Under the pieces are notes generated by a model. It saw only the letters and a program-made list of their open reading frames with translations, had not been told where the DNA came from and made no database searches. 64,000 bases of DNA, from the NCBI RefSeq assembly GCF_017565305.1, contig NZ_JAGEKP010000014.1, forward strand, positions 1 through 64,000. Direction: 5' to 3'. Shown here piece after piece: positions 36,789 to 45,455 of the stretch (position 1 is the stretch's first letter; each line of letters starts with the position of its first letter). Made by a program: the position numbers and the translations under genes. Source of the DNA: Leifsonia sp. TF02-11. GTDB lineage: Bacteria > Actinomycetota > Actinomycetes > Actinomycetales > Microbacteriaceae.

Positions 36789-37667
36789 ATGAGCTCTGCC
36801 GAACCCGTCTTCGCCGTCGTCGGCCCCGGTGCCGTGGGTGGACTGCTCGCCTGGCTGCTGAGCCGCGCGGGCCACGAGGTCGTCGCGGTCGGCCGCCCGG
36901 CGACCGTGGAAGCCATTCGGGCGGACGGCATCGAGGTGCGCAGCGCAACGTTCGGCGACGGCGTGGAGCGGGTCTCCGCGTCGACCGAGGTTCCGCGCGG
37001 GGCGCGCGTGATCGTCGCCACGAAGGCGTACGGCCTCGACGACGTGCTCCCCGGTATCGCGGCGGCCCGGCCCGTCGAGGTGCTCTCGGTCCTCAACGGT
37101 GTCGAGCACATGGCGCCGCTGCGGGCGGCACTGCCGGAGTCCGCCGTTGCGGGCGGCTCGGTGACGGTCTCGGCCCTGCGCGCATCCAGCACGGTGATCG
37201 ACCACCGCAGCCCGTTCCTGAACGTCGAGGTGCCTGAGGCCGCGGGTGACTTCGCGATCGTGCGCGCCCTCTCGGACGCGGGGCCGCGCGTGCGGACCGG
37301 CGGAACGGAAGCCGACGTGCTGTGGGCCAAGTTCCGACTGCTGTCGGCGCTCGCGCTGCTGACCTCCTACTGGCGGCAGTCCGCGGGCCCCGCGCTGAGC
37401 GAGGACCCCGAGCTCACCGAGGCTGTCGTCTCGGAGATCGCCGCCTGCTCGACCGCCGAGGGCGTGGCCGCCTCCTCGCTCGAGCTCGTGCGTGCGCTGC
37501 ACAGCGTTCCGGGAGGCCTGCGCACGTCGCTGCAGGAGGATCTCGCCGCAGGCCGGCCGAGCGAGCTCGACGCGTTGGGCGGCGCGCTCGTGCGGGTCGG
37601 CGCCCGGCACGACGTCGCCACTCCGGCGATCGCGCGCATCGTCGCGGCGCTAGGCTCGAACGCGTGA
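36789..37667 (+). CDS. Ketopantoate reductase family protein
   Basis: A 292-residue NADPH-dependent reductase of the PanE/ApbA family. The N-terminal Rossmann motif is [15 protein letters not shown], and [14 protein letters not shown] with [12 protein letters not shown] are the conserved cofactor and substrate loops. The C-terminal helical domain has the family lysine in [15 protein letters not shown] and [19 protein letters not shown]. PanE itself makes pantoate for coenzyme A, but the family includes other 2-oxoacid reductases. Its stop overlaps the next gene's GTG as GTGA. Confidence 0.85.
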   Translation: MSSAEPVFAVVGPGAVGGLLAWLLSRAGHEVVAVGRPATVEAIRADGIEVRSATFGDGVERVSASTEVPRGARVIVATKAYGLDDVLPGIAAARPVEVLSVLNGVEHMAPLRAALPESAVAGGSVTVSALRASSTVIDHRSPFLNVEVPEAAGDFAIVRALSDAGPRVRTGGTEADVLWAKFRLLSALALLTSYWRQSAGPALSEDPELTEAVVSEIAACSTAEGVAASSLELVRALHSVPGGLRTSLQEDLAAGRPSELDALGGALVRVGARHDVATPAIARIVAALGSNA

Positions 37668-38431
37668 AGATCGCACGATTCAGCCACGACGGGAAGATCG
37701 ACTACGGGATCGTCGACGACGACGCACTGGTCGTGCTCGCCGGCGACCCGATGTTCACCGGGTTCGACACTACGGGCGAGCGCGTGCCGCTCGGCAAGGT
37801 GGGGGCGCTGCTCGCGCCGGTCATCCCGCGCTCGAAGGTCGTCGCGGTGGGCAAGAACTATCACGAGCACGCGGCCGAGATGGGCGGCGAGGCCCCGGAG
37901 GAGCCGCTGCTCTTCCTCAAGCCGAACACCTCCGTGATCGGCCTCGGCGACCCGATCGTCGTGCCGCCCCAGTCCGAGCGCGTCGACTTCGAGGGTGAAC
38001 TCGCGGTCGTGATCGGCACGATCGCACGCAACGTGTCGGAGGCCGACGCGGCGAGCCACATCTTCGGCTACACCGTGGCCAACGATGTCACGGCACGCGA
38101 CCTCCAGCAGAAGGACGGCCAGTGGACGCGGGCCAAGGGCTTCGACACCTTCTGCCCGCTCGGCCCGGTCATCGAGACCGAGCTGCCCGCCGGAGCCGTG
38201 CTGCGCACGCGCCTGAACGGTGAGCTGAAGCAGGAGGCGCCGATCAGCGACATGGTCCACGACATCCCGTCGATCGTCGCGTACGCCTCGAGCGTGTTCA
38301 CACTGCTGCCCGGCGACGTCATCCTCACCGGCACCCCGTCCGGCATCGGCCCGATGAAGCCCGGCGACACCGTCGAGGTGGAGGTCGACGGCGTGGGTTC
38401 GCTGGTGAATCCGGTGCGCGCTCCCAAGTAA
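37664..38431 (+). CDS. Fumarylacetoacetate hydrolase family protein
   Basis: A 255-residue FAH-family enzyme. [15 protein letters not shown] opens the domain, [10 protein letters not shown] carries metal-ligand glutamates, [14 protein letters not shown] and [11 protein letters not shown] follow, and [15 protein letters not shown] closes the site. Members hydrolyse or decarboxylate 2,4-dioxo acids or act as acylpyruvases or oxaloacetate decarboxylases. The GTG start overlaps the ketopantoate reductase stop. gltX follows 12 bases later, an order often seen in actinobacteria. Confidence 0.92.
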   Translation: MKIARFSHDGKIDYGIVDDDALVVLAGDPMFTGFDTTGERVPLGKVGALLAPVIPRSKVVAVGKNYHEHAAEMGGEAPEEPLLFLKPNTSVIGLGDPIVVPPQSERVDFEGELAVVIGTIARNVSEADAASHIFGYTVANDVTARDLQQKDGQWTRAKGFDTFCPLGPVIETELPAGAVLRTRLNGELKQEAPISDMVHDIPSIVAYASSVFTLLPGDVILTGTPSGIGPMKPGDTVEVEVDGVGSLVNPVRAPK

Positions 38432-38443
38432 GATTCCAAGGGT

Positions 38444-39973
38444 ATGTCTGACAACGATTCGCACCCCTTCTCGACCGCGACCGGCGCCGATGTGCGCGTG
38501 CGGTTCTGCCCGTCGCCCACCGGTACGCCGCACGTCGGTCTGATCCGCACCGCCCTGTTCAACTGGGCGTACGCGCGGCACACCGGCGGCAAGCTCATCT
38601 TCCGCATCGAGGACACCGATGCCTCGCGCGACAGCGAAGAGAGCTACGCGATGATCCTCGACGCGCTGCGCTGGCTGCGCCTCGACTGGGACGAGGGTAT
38701 CGACGTCGGCGGCCCGCACGGCCCGTACCGGCAGTCGCAGCGGTACGACATCTACCGCGACCTGATCGAGCGCCTGAAGGCGTCCGGCCACATCTACGAG
38801 AGCTTCGCAACCGGCGAGGAGATCGAGGCGCGCAACGTCTCGCTCGGCCGCGACCCCAAGCTCGGGTACGACAACTTCGAGCGCGACCTGACCGATGACC
38901 AGAAGGCCGCCTATCGCGCGGAGGGCCGCGAGCCGGCGCTGCGCCTGCGCGTGCCGGACACCGACCTGAGCTTCGACGACCTCGTGCGCGGCGAGATCAC
39001 GTTCCCCGCCGGGTCGTTCAGCGACTTCGTCGTCGTGCGCCCCAACGGCCACCCGCTCTACACGTTCGTCAACCCGGTCGACGACGCGCTCATGGGCGTG
39101 ACGCACGTCCTCCGCGGAGAGGACCTGCTGTCGTCCACCCCGCGACAGATCGCGCTGTATCACGCGCTCATCGATGCCGGAGTGACCACGTTCGTGCCGC
39201 GGTTCGGGCACCTCCCGTACGTGATGGGCGAGGGCAACAAGAAGCTGTCCAAGCGCGACCCCGAGTCGAACCTGTTCCACCACCGCGACCGCGGCTTCAT
39301 TCCGGAGGGCCTCGTCAACTACCTGGCGCTCCTCGGCTGGTCGCTGAGCCACGACCGCGACGTCTTCTCGATCGACGAGCTGGTGGCCGCGTTCGACGTC
39401 GCCGACGTGAACCCGAATCCGGCCCGGTTCGACCAGAAGAAGGCCGAGTCCATCAACGGCGACCACATCCGCCTGTTGGAGGTCGGCGACTTCGCCGAGC
39501 GCACCATCCCGTACCTCGTCGCCGCCGAAGTGCTGACCGAGCCGCTCACCGACGCGCAGCGCACGGTGCTCGATCAGGCAGCACCGCTCGTGCAGGAGCG
39601 CGTGCAGCTGCTGGGCGAGGCCCCGGGGATGCTCGGCTTCCTGTTCACCGAGTCCACGTCGCTCACCGTCGAGGACGATGCCCGTGCGTCGCTGCCCGAC
39701 AACGCGGGCGAGGTGCTGGCGGCGTCGATCGGCGCGCTGGAGGTCGTCCCGGAGTCCGAGTGGACGCACGACGCGATCGAGTCCGCCCTGCGCGACGCCC
39801 TGGTGGAGGCACTCGGGCTGAAGCCACGGGTCGCGTTCGGTCCGCTGCGCGTCGCGGTGTCGGGCCGCCGGGTCTCGCCTCCGCTCTTCGAGTCGATGGA
39901 GATCCTCGGCAAGACGGAGTCGATCGCACGTCTGGACGCGCTCTCGGCCTCGCTGGGCGCGTCGGAAGCCTAG
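38444..39973 (+). CDS. gltX: Glutamyl-tRNA synthetase GltX
   Basis: A 509-residue class I aminoacyl-tRNA synthetase. The HIGH-like motif is in [19 protein letters not shown] at about residues 21-39, the IFRIEDTD loop binds glutamate, and KLSKRD at about residue 267 is the KMSKS motif. The C-terminal anticodon-binding domain is complete. A discriminating enzyme would charge only tRNA-Glu and a non-discriminating one also tRNA-Gln; this cannot be told here. tRNA-Gln and tRNA-Glu genes both lie in the window. Confidence 0.96.
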   Translation: MSDNDSHPFSTATGADVRVRFCPSPTGTPHVGLIRTALFNWAYARHTGGKLIFRIEDTDASRDSEESYAMILDALRWLRLDWDEGIDVGGPHGPYRQSQRYDIYRDLIERLKASGHIYESFATGEEIEARNVSLGRDPKLGYDNFERDLTDDQKAAYRAEGREPALRLRVPDTDLSFDDLVRGEITFPAGSFSDFVVVRPNGHPLYTFVNPVDDALMGVTHVLRGEDLLSSTPRQIALYHALIDAGVTTFVPRFGHLPYVMGEGNKKLSKRDPESNLFHHRDRGFIPEGLVNYLALLGWSLSHDRDVFSIDELVAAFDVADVNPNPARFDQKKAESINGDHIRLLEVGDFAERTIPYLVAAEVLTEPLTDAQRTVLDQAAPLVQERVQLLGEAPGMLGFLFTESTSLTVEDDARASLPDNAGEVLAASIGALEVVPESEWTHDAIESALRDALVEALGLKPRVAFGPLRVAVSGRRVSPPLFESMEILGKTESIARLDALSASLGASEA

Positions 39974-39981
39974 GCCGAGCG

Positions 39982-40920
39982 GTGACGGCCAGCGTCGATG
40001 TCCTCGTCGTCGGGGGAGGCCCCGCCGGGCTCAGTGCCGCGCTGAACCTGGTTCGCGCCCGCCGCCGGGTGCTGGTCGTCGACGGCAACCGCCCCCGGCA
40101 CGCGGCGACCCTGCGGGCGCACGGCTTCCTCACGCGCGACGGGGTCGCCCCGTCGGAGCTACGTCGGCTCGGGCGCGAGGAAGTCTCCGGCTACGCCGAC
40201 GCCGACGTCGTGTTCGCGCAGGTGAGCGACGTCGCGGTCGAGGCGGACGGCTTCCGGGTGCGCGGCCGCGGAGTGCGCGGAGGCTCCGATGTGGACGTGG
40301 TCGCGTCGACGGTCGTGATCGCGACCGGTGTGACCGAGACGATGCCCGACCTCCCGAGCCTGCGGGCGTACTACGGGACGCAGCTGCACAGCTGCCTGGA
40401 GTGCGACGGTTTCGAGAAGGCGGGGGAGCCGCTCGCGCTGATCGGCGAGACGACGGACCTGGTGGAGCGCGCGCTGCTGCTCACGCAGTGGACGGACGAC
40501 CTGATCGTGTTCACCAACGACGTCGCCCCGGTGAGCGACGACGAAGAACGCGCGTTGGCGCGACTCGGCGTGCGCGTCGAGCGCCGCGCGATCGACGACC
40601 TGGTGGGGGAGAAGGGCGTCATGACCGGCGTGCGGCTCGCCGACGGCACGGTGATCGATCGTGCGGGCGGCTTCGTCCGGCCCGTCTGGACGCCCGCGGT
40701 GTCCTTCGCGGACGCCCTCGACCTCGACACCGACTCCGACGGCTACCTGGTGACCGACGCGCAGGGGCGCACGTCCGTGCCCGGCGTCTACGCCGCGGGC
40801 GAGACCGCAGCGCCCGGGCCGCAGCAGCTCATCGTCGCTGCCGGGTCGGGCGCTGTGGTCGCCGCGGCGGTCAACCGCGACCTCATCGGCATCGCGGTGG
40901 ACGACGCGGCCGTCCTCTAG
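39982..40920 (+). CDS. Thioredoxin-reductase-like NAD(P)/FAD oxidoreductase
   Basis: A 312-residue flavoprotein. The FAD site is VLVVGGGPAGLSAALNLVRA, the central ATGVTE follows, and the C-terminal GVYAAGETAAPGPQQLIVAAGSG closes the FAD fold. A CxxC pair (SCLECDGFE) sits where thioredoxin reductases have their redox disulfide, but the second glycine-rich NADPH motif is degenerate (LIGETTDL). Many such actinobacterial proteins have unknown electron partners. The GTG start at 39982 is 8 bases after the gltX stop. Confidence 0.82.
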   Translation: MTASVDVLVVGGGPAGLSAALNLVRARRRVLVVDGNRPRHAATLRAHGFLTRDGVAPSELRRLGREEVSGYADADVVFAQVSDVAVEADGFRVRGRGVRGGSDVDVVASTVVIATGVTETMPDLPSLRAYYGTQLHSCLECDGFEKAGEPLALIGETTDLVERALLLTQWTDDLIVFTNDVAPVSDDEERALARLGVRVERRAIDDLVGEKGVMTGVRLADGTVIDRAGGFVRPVWTPAVSFADALDLDTDSDGYLVTDAQGRTSVPGVYAAGETAAPGPQQLIVAAGSGAVVAAAVNRDLIGIAVDDAAVL

Positions 40921-40933
40921 CCTCGGTGCCGCG

Positions 40934-41380
40934 TCACTCGTCCGGAGCCGAGTTGTAGCGCTCCAGCATGCGGGCGAAAGCCTCCAGGTCGTCCTGTGAC
41001 CAGCCTTCCAGGCGGCGGGCGACCGAGTCCAGCACGGTGCGCGTCGACTGGTGGAAGGCGGCGCTGCCGGCGTCGGTGAGCCGCAGCGCGATGCCCCGCG
41101 GGCCTCCCGCCGGTTCCTCATCGGCGATCACGTACCCGTGGTCGAGGAGCGCGCCGAGCTGACGCGAGACCGTCGAGCGGTTGAGCTGGAAGTGCGTCGC
41201 GATGTCGACCGCGCGGCAGCCGGGATTGTCCTGGATGTAGGTGAGCAGCGAGCGGTCGACCACCGAGAGCGCCTCGTCCTCGCGCCGCACGCGCGCGGTG
41301 CCGCGCCGACCGACCGTGAGGAGCTCGCGCTGCACGCGGGCGATCGGGTCGGAGTCGTCCGGGAGCGCGGGGGTCGTCAT
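40934..41380 (-). CDS. MarR-family transcriptional regulator
   Basis: A 148-residue winged-helix regulator. The recognition region is VDIATHFQLNRSTVSRQLGALLDHGYV at about residues 60-85 (two overlapping pieces IATHFQLNRSTVSRQL and ALLDHGYV), with the beta wing GGPRGIALRLTDAG after it. Divergent from the ABC-2-like membrane protein with GTTGC-type inverted repeats between, so it probably represses that gene and itself. Ligand unknown. Confidence 0.9.
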   Translation of the reverse strand: MTTPALPDDSDPIARVQRELLTVGRRGTARVRREDEALSVVDRSLLTYIQDNPGCRAVDIATHFQLNRSTVSRQLGALLDHGYVIADEEPAGGPRGIALRLTDAGSAAFHQSTRTVLDSVARRLEGWSQDDLEAFARMLERYNSAPDE

Positions 41381-41402
41381 CGCCCCAGCCTACGGCCCGC
41401 GA

Positions 41403-41444
41403 GTTGCGCAATACAACGAATCGACGTATGTTGCTCTCTGCAAC
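41403..41444. promoter_or_regulatory. Predicted MarR operators
   Basis: Two 15-bp inverted repeats, GTTG-CGCAATA-CAAC (41403-41417) and GTTGC-TCTCT-GCAAC (41430-41444), sit 27 bp apart between divergent marR (start 41380) and the membrane-protein gene (start 41474). The first contains the perfect TTGCGCAA, a half-site type typical of MarR proteins. Confidence 0.7.
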
Positions 41445-41473
41445 TCTGCACTCGAGAGGATTCCGACCACCGC

Positions 41474-42553
41474 ATGTCCGCGCACCGCATCACGCCCGTC
41501 CCCGCTGTCGCCCCAAAACCGAGCGTCTGGCCGCCCGCGTCCTTCTGGAAGACCTTCGGCTCGCACATCCTCATCCCGCTGTTCCTCGCCGCGGGGATGG
41601 CGCTGGCCTACCTCGGTGCGTTCCACGCCGCGCAGCCCAGCAACATCCCGATCGGGATCGTCGGAGAAGGGCCGGCAGCGCAGGTCTTCGCCCAGACGCT
41701 CAACGACAAGGCGCCGGACGCGCTCGACGTGCGCACGGTCGCGACCGTGAAGCAGGCGGAGCAGAAGGTCGCGGACGGCACGATCTCCGCCGCGTACGCG
41801 ACCGATGCCTCCCACGCGACGATCATCCTCTCGACAGCCGCGTCGCCTGCCGAGGCGAGTGCGGCGGAGGAGTTGCTGCTCCCGATCGCCTACCAGCAGC
41901 ACCTGCCGGTGACGGTCGACGACGTCCGCCCGGTGCCGGCCGACGACATGACCGGCCAGGGGCTGTTCTTTCTCATGGTGGCGATGAGCGTCGGCGGCTA
42001 CTCGAGCGCGATCGCGATCGCCGCTGTGACCGCACGCCTGGGCATCGGCTGGCGCATCGCCGTGTCGGCTGCGACGGCCGTCGTCGTCTCCGCGATCGGC
42101 GTCGTGGTCGCCGGCCCGCTCTTCCACGTGCTCACGGGCAACGAGTGGAGCATCGGCCTCCTCGGCGCGCTCTACACCTTCGGGATCATCGCGATCGGCG
42201 TCGGCCTCCACCCCATGCTCGGACGCTGGACCACGCCGGTGCTCACGCTGCTGTTCGTCATGCTCAACGTCACGACCTCGGGAGGGATCTTCCCGACCAA
42301 CATGATGCCGCCCTTCTTTGCGGGCCTCAGCACCTTCTGGACGGGCGCAGCCTGGCTCGACGCGGCCCGCGCACTCACCTACCTGCCCGGCCAGTCCTTC
42401 GGCTTCGACGGCCTCCGGCTCGCACTCTGGGCGACCGCGGGTCTCGCGCTCATCGGCATCAGCCACCTGCTCACGCTGCGACGCAGACAAGCGGCCGACG
42501 ACACGCTCGCAGCCACCGCGGAAGAGGAGGAGACGGCGACGGTCGCGGCCTGA
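41474..42553 (+). CDS. ABC-2/YhgE-like membrane protein
   Basis: A 359-residue protein with one N-terminal helix (about residues 33-52, LIPLFLAAGMALAYLGAF), an extracytoplasmic segment of about 110 residues (IPIGIVGEGPAAQVFAQTL onward) and five to six C-terminal helices. This is the shape of the ABC-2 permease/YhgE-Pip group, related to the protein at 10161-12122 but with a much shorter external domain. No ATPase gene is adjacent. Control by the divergent MarR gene is likely. Function unknown; export of a membrane-active compound is plausible. Confidence 0.82.
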   Translation: MSAHRITPVPAVAPKPSVWPPASFWKTFGSHILIPLFLAAGMALAYLGAFHAAQPSNIPIGIVGEGPAAQVFAQTLNDKAPDALDVRTVATVKQAEQKVADGTISAAYATDASHATIILSTAASPAEASAAEELLLPIAYQQHLPVTVDDVRPVPADDMTGQGLFFLMVAMSVGGYSSAIAIAAVTARLGIGWRIAVSAATAVVVSAIGVVVAGPLFHVLTGNEWSIGLLGALYTFGIIAIGVGLHPMLGRWTTPVLTLLFVMLNVTTSGGIFPTNMMPPFFAGLSTFWTGAAWLDAARALTYLPGQSFGFDGLRLALWATAGLALIGISHLLTLRRRQAADDTLAATAEEEETATVAA

Positions 42554-42658
42554 CCGGAGGGCCGCGCGACGGCTCGCCCGGCCCCCGCGGCGTTTTGTGG
42601 AAGCAGCGGAGCATAGGCTAGAGTTGTTACTCGTGCCCGGGCCTTGGCCCGAAGCCCT

Positions 42659-42730
42659 TGGGGTATGGTGTAATTGGCAACACGGCTGATTCTGGTTCAG
42701 TTGTTCTTGGTTCGAGTCCAGGTACCCCAG
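42659..42730 (+). tRNA. tRNA-Gln (anticodon CTG)
   Basis: A full cloverleaf: acceptor TGGGGTA/TACCCCA, D arm GTGT/ACAC, anticodon arm GCTGA-TTCTGGT-TCAGT giving CTG, T arm CTTGG-TTCGAGT-CCAGG, discriminator G at 42730. CCA is not encoded. A promoter-like TAGAGT lies at about 42618-42623. A terminator follows immediately. Confidence 0.97.
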
Positions 42731-42736
42731 CTCAAG

Positions 42737-42761
42737 AGCCCCGGATTTCCGGGGCTTTTTT
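42737..42761 (+). terminator. Rho-independent terminator after tRNA-Gln
   Basis: AGCCCCGG and CCGGGGCT form an 8-bp stem around ATTT, followed by a run of T (42756-42761). Confidence 0.95.
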
Positions 42762-42783
42762 GTTGCCTGTTTTCTCGGCGGAA

Positions 42784-42948
42784 GTGATTGGTCAGCGTTT
42801 AGTCGCTATCAACTCGGAGCACCGACTATGGAGACAGCCCGCGGGGTTGGGAAATCGTCAGATGGACGGCTACGTTGACGAGTTGAATAGGGAGTATCCC
42901 GGAGAAACACCGTGGACGGGATCAGTCGTTACCTACGGAGGAAAATGA
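42784..42948 (+). pseudogene. Possible C-terminal fragment of a toxin-type gene
   Basis: An open frame ending in GETPWTGSVVTYGGK whose TGA overlaps the ATG of the DUF4304 gene as ATGA. It could be translated from a GTG at 42784 (after GGCGG), giving 54 residues including VIGQRLVAINSEH and MDGYVDELNREYP. Base composition is lower in GC than the chromosome. Tight overlap with the next gene and the neighbouring toxin remnant suggest the tail of a toxin whose immunity gene follows. This is inference; the fragment itself matches nothing I recognise. Confidence 0.3.
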
Positions 42949-43433
42949 CGCGGGACGTCATTCAGACAGCCTTCGACGAATTCATGAAGGCCGAGGGTTT
43001 CCGAAAACAGAGCGGCTCGTGGCACCGGTCGACATCGGACGTGGTGACCGTTGCCAATCTGCAGAGGTCTCAATACTCGCCTCGCTACTACGTCAACATA
43101 GGTCTCTGGCTGCGCGAACTCGGAGATGCGGTCGCTCCCAAAGAAAACAAATGCCATGTCCGCATTCGAATTGGGCAGTTGCTCGGCGCCCAAGACGATG
43201 CCCAGGTGAACTCGTTGCTTGATCTCGAGACGGAAATGCCCGACGACCAGCGACGCGGCGCGCTCCTTGCCATGTTTGGCGTTGTGCTCAGGCCAGCACT
43301 CGAGGCTGGAGAGAGCATGGAGACTCTTCGTTCACCGGCGGGAAGGCGGCTTCGAGAGGCCGCACTCGTTGCTGGGCGAGCTCAGGCCCTCTTGGCGCAG
43401 AATGATCGGCGTGCCAACGACGCCCCTTCCTGA
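42945..43433 (+). CDS. DUF4304-like protein, candidate immunity protein
   Basis: A 162-residue soluble protein starting MTRDVIQTAFDEFMKAEGF. The opening helix, then KQSGSWHRSTSDVVTVANLQRSQYSP and YYVNIGLWLREL, fit the DUF4304 pattern of a small alpha/beta domain. CGGAGG lies 4 bases before the ATG. GC content is below that of the flanking genes. The next frame downstream is a broken toxin domain, so this gene sits where an immunity gene of a displaced toxin would be. DUF4304 match is moderately sure; the immunity role is inferred. Confidence 0.65.
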   Translation: MTRDVIQTAFDEFMKAEGFRKQSGSWHRSTSDVVTVANLQRSQYSPRYYVNIGLWLRELGDAVAPKENKCHVRIRIGQLLGAQDDAQVNSLLDLETEMPDDQRRGALLAMFGVVLRPALEAGESMETLRSPAGRRLREAALVAGRAQALLAQNDRRANDAPS

Positions 43434-43484
43434 TCTTCTCAGGACGCCGCCCGATGTCGGCTGGTCCTGCCTCTCCAACTCGAA

Positions 43485-44002
43485 TTGGCGACGGGCCAGG
43501 AACCGAGCTATTGGCCGAAGGGGCAGGGTCGGGGTCTCACGTCCTTCTCGTCGACGGGAGCGGGGAGCGGCCCCGCGGCGACGCCGAGTCCCTCCCCTCA
43601 GGCTCCGCCTGTAGCGCCGGATCTGGCAGAGCAATGCACCGGGGAATTCGATACTCAGCGAGCCCAGGCCGTCTTCTGGTCTGGGCTTGGAAAGGATGGA
43701 GAGACAATTGCGGCCAAGTAGGCAGCGGACCATGGGGGCACCACGCTCGAACACGCAGCGGCGGCAGAACGCTTCCGAAGTACAGTCCAGATAATCCATC
43801 GACAGTCGCAGGGTGGAGCGGGGGATCGGGCAGCTTCGCGCGTGGCGCGAGTGGTAATGTCCGGGTCGTACTAGGCAACTCGAGTCTCACCAGTATCTGG
43901 AACACGGTCGAGTTGCCCGAGCTCAAGTCGAACCCCGCCGTCACCTCTGTAAGCGCAATCGATACCGCAACCGGAGTGCCTACCTTGCTGTGGAGCCGCT
44001 AG
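43485..44002 (+). pseudogene. Disrupted C-terminal domain of a polymorphic toxin-like protein
   Basis: Two frames together give one domain. The first (to 43721) has a Pro/Ser linker (PAATPSPSPQAPPVAP) then EFDTQRAQAVFWSGLGKDGE and ends at TAG at 43719-43721, where the family would have tyrosine before AADHGGTTLE. After that stop the frame continues to about 43770, and the rest is in another frame: LPKYSPDNPSTVAGW, FARGASGNVRVVLG, WNTVELPELKSNPAVTS and a final LLWSR. The order FWSG, GGTTLE, W..AS..FA, GxVxVxxG, ELPxLxxNPxVT resembles C-terminal toxin domains I know from contact-dependent systems. So one nonsense and one frameshift lesion are visible. The N-terminal delivery part is absent. Confidence 0.6.
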
Positions 44003-44298
44003 TGAACTCGGACACGATCAGCGCCGCGATAATTGTCTACACGGGGATCGAAACAGCCAACTTTCCTCAGCGAAGCCTTGAGCGCGTAGAGGAGCATTTT
44101 CCAGGGCCGGAGGCCGAAGATCTCGCACGGACGGTTGACGCCCTGGAGACAGAGTTTTACGAGGTCAAGCCCAATCCTGACGAATCACTGGTTGAATCAG
44201 CCAACCGAGCTGCCGAAACCTTTGCCAGACACCATCCGGACTTGAGCGCGGACGCGGTCGCCGCCTTGCGTTGGTGCTTCGCGTTCGACTGGAAATGA
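44002..44298 (+). CDS. Small acidic protein, candidate immunity protein for the broken toxin
   Basis: A 98-residue acidic protein, intact. Its GTG start shares a base with the TAG of the toxin remnant (TAGTG), and GTGGAG lies 7 bases upstream; an earlier GTG at 43990 is an alternative. It contains SAAIIVYTGIETANFPQRSL and EDLARTVDALETEFYEV, and ends LRWCFAFDWK. I do not recognise the family. Overlap with a toxin-type frame, small size and negative charge are the usual marks of a cognate immunity gene, so that is the best inference. Confidence 0.6.
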   Translation: MNSDTISAAIIVYTGIETANFPQRSLERVEEHFPGPEAEDLARTVDALETEFYEVKPNPDESLVESANRAAETFARHHPDLSADAVAALRWCFAFDWK

Positions 44299-44451
44299 GC
44301 GCTCGCGCCGACAGCAACACGCTCAGAGCTATGACGAATGCAACTTCGGCTTGAGGTGAACGGTGGACGCGGCGCAACTTCGGCAACTGCTAGTCGTATT
44401 CGTAAGATCCAACAGGTGGCACGCGCGCGTGCAGTTGGGATCGGTACGAGC

Positions 44452-44997
44452 ATGATTGACAGCAAGAGCACCTCGGGCGGGAGGCGCGTGTGGGTGGCGA
44501 CCATCCCGTTCGCCGTGTTTGCCGGGCTTTCTGTGATTGCCTTGGTGACCTCCGCATTCGGTCAGTCTCCCCAAAGGGGAGGGTCGGCGCTCGTGGCGAT
44601 ACTGGCCACTCTGGTGGGGCTCCCGCTTCTCCTTCTACTGATGGTGCTCCCGATCCTTGCCCCTCAACTGAACCGCAATCGGAGGCTTCGGCGGCGCTTC
44701 CCAGCGGCGACGGTGCTCACGTCACAGAAAGCCGCGGGACTTGATGAGGCGCTAAGTGCGCTGGGCGTCATCCCGAGCCCGGCCAGTCACGCGGATGTTG
44801 CCCCTCAATTCTTTGCGGTGCTCTTCGACGAGCGCGAGGTCAGTCTCTGGTTCGGGACTCGAGAGCCTGTCAAGGTCGCCCAGTTTGCTCGGCCGTCGAT
44901 TTCGAACGCAGTCGTCGCCAGGCGGCAGCGGTACTCCGGATCGGCTGGCTCAAGCGCTGACCGACGAAAGGGCTCGCAGCCGCCCCTCCCACGCTGA
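44452..44997 (+). CDS. Two-span membrane protein in the accessory patch
   Basis: A 181-residue protein with two hydrophobic helices at about residues 14-33 (TIPFAVFAGLSVIALVTSAF) and 43-67 (ALVAILATLVGLPLLLLLMVLPIL in overlapping parts), then a cytoplasmic domain with FFAVLFDEREVSLWFG. The last 20 residues (basic and Ser-rich) look like read-through, so the original C-terminus may be lost. The ATG at 44452 lacks a clear ribosome site. Function unknown; it could be a membrane-bound immunity protein, which is only a contextual guess. Confidence 0.5.
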   Translation: MIDSKSTSGGRRVWVATIPFAVFAGLSVIALVTSAFGQSPQRGGSALVAILATLVGLPLLLLLMVLPILAPQLNRNRRLRRRFPAATVLTSQKAAGLDEALSALGVIPSPASHADVAPQFFAVLFDEREVSLWFGTREPVKVAQFARPSISNAVVARRQRYSGSAGSSADRRKGSQPPLPR

Positions 44998-45455
44998 ATG
45001 GCGCCAACACCACTTCACAATGATGACGGGAATGGCGCCGCGGTCACGCGTGTTCTGCGGCGGCGGCGAGCCCTTTCAGTCCGGAGGTGGCTTCCGCCGA
45101 CGATGCGTTTCATATCGTCGGCTCCACACCCCCCCCGATTCCGCACGAACTCTCAGATTGCGCGCTTCGCGTCACGGCCACATCCCCGTCTCTGTTCACC
45201 CGCGCGTAACCACCACGAGGGACACTCGTGGGACCGGTGTTCGCGGATCCGGGGGGTTCCGCCCGAACCGAAGGTCGCTCCATGACGTGGGCGACGGTGC
45301 GTCCGGTCTCATCCACAGGACGGGATGAGACCGGACGCACCCTCTTTCGTCCGCACCCGTCCGGCCCGGGGCGTGACCGTTGGACGAGCGCCGTGTCGGG
45401 TTCGCTGTCGCGAGGCGTACAATCGGTCCCACTCCTTCAGGAGGGAGGGGAGCTG
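44998..45455. other. Gap of 458 bases with hairpins and no supported gene
   Basis: No reading frame here has coding character. It holds a small inverted repeat CCACGAG-GGACA-CTCGTGG (45213-45231) and the long hairpin at 45296-45341. It marks the end of the lower-GC patch. Confidence 0.6.
45296..45341. terminator. Strong hairpin before the 157-residue gene
   Basis: GGTGCGTCCGGTCTCATCC (45296-45314) pairs perfectly with 45323-45341 over 19 bp around an 8-base loop. CTCTTT follows. It could terminate transcription from the accessory patch in the plus direction. Confidence 0.75.

Noticed and set aside
42659-42761. tRNA-Gln considered as an attachment site of a mobile element
   Set aside because: No integrase gene and no repeat of the tRNA 3' end seen in the adjacent patch; the toxin remnants may have arrived by ordinary recombination.
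44756-45328. Open frame overlapping the end of the two-span membrane protein gene
   Set aside because: Arg/Ser/Pro-rich sequence without motif or ribosome site, running through hairpins; reads as non-coding.
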